A stretch of 64,000 nucleotides of DNA from Butyrivibrio sp. AC2005. GTDB lineage: Bacteria; Bacillota; Clostridia; Lachnospirales; Lachnospiraceae. The position numbers and the translations under genes are program-made. This document shows positions 62,870-64,000 of the stretch, piece after piece. The notes under the pieces were generated by a model. The model saw only the letters and a program-made list of their open reading frames with translations, had not been told where the DNA came from and ran no database searches. Positions within the stretch are counted from its first letter, which is position 1; each line of letters begins with the position of its first letter. The stretch is taken from assembly GCF_000424145.1 (NCBI RefSeq), contig NZ_AUJI01000010.1, positions 175,328-239,327 on the forward strand, given 5' to 3'.

Positions 62870-63844
62870 TCAATTGTCGGACATAAGCTTTTTTAAGAGA
62901 TCATCTGCACTGTTGGCTTCGATTCCGTAAGGATTTGAACAGTCCTTATAGTTGGCGTGATATGAGACTTTTCCATTATCGTCAAGTGTAACACCAAATC
63001 TAAGGAATTCTTTATTACCGGAATAGGCTTTTTCTATATCTTTCATTTCATTAACTGACTTATCAATTACTTTGAGTATATTACGCTTATCGTCATCGCT
63101 GCCGTATGTCAGTTTCTCAAGCAAATCCGTAGACATGAGCATATTGAACTTAGTACTATATCTCCAAAGACTTGCTCCGGAAAATATATTCTTTGGTTTG
63201 AGATCCTCACCTGTAAAATGCGTATTGATGCTTAAGTCATGTTTTGAATCAGAATAGGTCTTCTCAAGAATATCGATAGTTGATCTCCGTACAGAATTTC
63301 TATTCATTTGTGGATCATTCTGATATTTAAGATCACGGAAATCACTAAATCTACTGTATGCTTTATATAAAAGCTTTAAACTATCTTCATTCCAATCAAA
63401 GATTTCAGTTACCCCATCGTGTTTTTTTATTCGACTATTTATGGCCTCATCCAGGAGCTTGATATAATCAGCATAGCCATCCGGATCTTCTACTCTGAAT
63501 GCATATAGCATACTGTCGTTGCCTAACCAGTCTTTCCTGTCATAACCTATAAATTCTTTACTGCAAGATTCCCAGGGCTCTCGTTGACTGGTTACACCTG
63601 CTTCTTTATAATTCTCGGTTGAGTTTGAAACAGATTCTGATAGTTTCTTTCCTTCTTCAGAAATCTCAACAGAAACAGCACTTGACAGCTTTTCTTTAAG
63701 CGGATTATCTGGGTCTTCAGCTAATATTTGCTCTAATTTTTCTTTTATAAATACTGGTTCAGCCTTTTTAGGAATGTCAATCTTAGGAACTTGATCCTTT
63801 AAACCTGGATCATATCGTAAAAAACCCGGATCTTTTATAATCAT
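62870..63844 (-). CDS. IS66 passenger protein of unknown function
   Basis: The 324-residue protein is hydrophilic and mostly helical, without signal or membrane segments. DPDGYADYIKLLDEAINSRI, then SDDDKRNILKVIDKSVNEMK and FGVTLDDNGKVSYHANYKDC mark it; the last resembles the ends of small Lachnospiraceae proteins of the DUF4885/DUF6033 kind, but this is only an impression. It is transcribed against the transposase genes, between a strong GGAGG site and a proper terminator, so it is a real gene. It does not resemble resistance, toxin, methylase or recombinase genes. Confidence 0.75.
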   Translation of the reverse strand: MIIKDPGFLRYDPGLKDQVPKIDIPKKAEPVFIKEKLEQILAEDPDNPLKEKLSSAVSVEISEEGKKLSESVSNSTENYKEAGVTSQREPWESCSKEFIGYDRKDWLGNDSMLYAFRVEDPDGYADYIKLLDEAINSRIKKHDGVTEIFDWNEDSLKLLYKAYSRFSDFRDLKYQNDPQMNRNSVRRSTIDILEKTYSDSKHDLSINTHFTGEDLKPKNIFSGASLWRYSTKFNMLMSTDLLEKLTYGSDDDKRNILKVIDKSVNEMKDIEKAYSGNKEFLRFGVTLDDNGKVSYHANYKDCSNPYGIEANSADDLLKKLMSDN

Positions 63845-63934
63845 AGTCGACCTCCATGTACAACTTTGATAACAAATAGTATCTCATTTACGATATCGGC
63901 TAATAACTGCATTTTAATAATAGCAAATTATAAA

Positions 63935-63965
63935 AAACCAGAAACAATATAATCGTTTCTGGTTT
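63935..63965 (-). terminator. Inward-facing terminator at the right end of the element
   Basis: AAACCAGAAAC and GTTTCTGGTTT form a perfect 11-bp stem with a 9-nt loop, and TTTTATAA follows on the minus strand. It would stop transcripts entering the element from the right before the passenger gene. Confidence 0.8.
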
Positions 63966-63978
63966 CAAAAGCCCGTGT

Positions 63979-64000
63979 ACGCGCTTGTTGCACCGCTTAC
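63979..64000 (+). repeat. Right terminal inverted repeat of the IS66-family element
   Basis: GCGCTTGTTGCACCGCTTAC plus two bases before it, exact reverse complement of 59451-59472. It ends at the last base of the window. Confidence 0.95.

Larger units (their letters stand above)
59451..64000 (+). mobile_element. Complete IS66-family element with passenger gene
   Basis: Perfect 22-bp terminal inverted repeats, starting GTAAGCGGTGCAACAAGCGC, lie at 59451-59472 and 63979-64000. Between them are tnpA, tnpB, an extra ORF, tnpC on the plus strand, and an antisense passenger gene at 62870-63844. The element is about 4.55 kb, longer than a standard IS66 (about 2.6 kb) because of the extra ORF and passenger. 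The left flank reads CTTTATTT; the matching target duplication would be just beyond the window. Confidence 0.92.

Overview
The window is a typical chromosomal stretch of a low-to-moderate-GC Gram-positive anaerobe, most likely of the family Lachnospiraceae (Butyrivibrio/Pseudobutyrivibrio-like). This placement is an inference from gene content: two-subunit iron-sulfur L-serine dehydratase, type III glutamine synthetase, the order mtaB-ireB-ruvX-DUF1292-fur-RNase J-mltG-like-trmR-trhP, HrcA/CIRCE control of the heat-shock operon, a SAM-I riboswitch before metK, and dispersed GC-rich REP-like palindromes. No rRNA, tRNA or CRISPR array was recognised.

Layout. 1-6 kb (minus): an amino-acid/2-oxoacid locus with sdaAB-sdaAA, a HisC-like aminotransferase, a MATE exporter, a D-2-hydroxyacid dehydrogenase and a second aminotransferase cut by the window edge. 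Three of its promoters are followed by look-alike GGCG/CGCC leader hairpins, and two share a 42-bp LysR-style box. 6-8 kb: glnN. 8.2-15.2 kb (minus): a long operon combining tRNA modification (mtaB, trmR, trhP), RNA processing (RNase J, RuvX/YqgF), a Fur-family repressor and small regulators. 15.3 kb (plus): a small HPr-like protein lacking the phospho-histidine. 15.6-25.1 kb (minus): the hrcA-grpE-dnaK-dnaJ-prmA-rsmE-iscS-thiI run behind a CIRCE operator. 25.2-33 kb (minus): a Lys/Ala-rich DUF6465 protein, then asnB, four glycosyltransferase-type genes and an aminotransferase, probably a surface-glycan cluster. 33.1-33.5 kb: a seven-unit 54-bp tandem repeat. 33.8-35.3 kb: metK with its riboswitch. 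35.4-40.3 kb (plus): a surface-protein remnant, a hipBA module with twin operators, a MATE pump, a YczE-like membrane protein and a PepSY protein. 40.4-42.8 kb: tex. 43-48.5 kb (plus): small membrane proteins, a HEXXH protein, a GH2 glycosidase and carbamate kinase. 48.6-55.5 kb (minus): clpX, an HtrA protease, galE and a UDP-sugar pyrophosphorylase, with a REP-bounded 64-bp tandem array between the last two. 55.7-59.2 kb: a truncated Uma2-family gene, an unknown membrane protein, an aldose-epimerase-like gene and a second 2-hydroxyacid dehydrogenase. 59.45-64.0 kb: a complete IS66-family element with matching 22-bp ends, tnpA/tnpB/tnpC, an extra accessory ORF and an antisense passenger gene of unknown function.

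The most unusual material is the passenger-carrying IS66 element with its structured ends and internal promoter, the 54-bp hairpin repeat array upstream of asnB, and the shared leader/operator architecture of the serine dehydratase locus. Most other genes are conserved housekeeping genes; several carry unusual low-complexity extensions (ClpX, HtrA, Tex, DUF6465). All functional calls come from reading motifs and gene order by eye; no database search was run.
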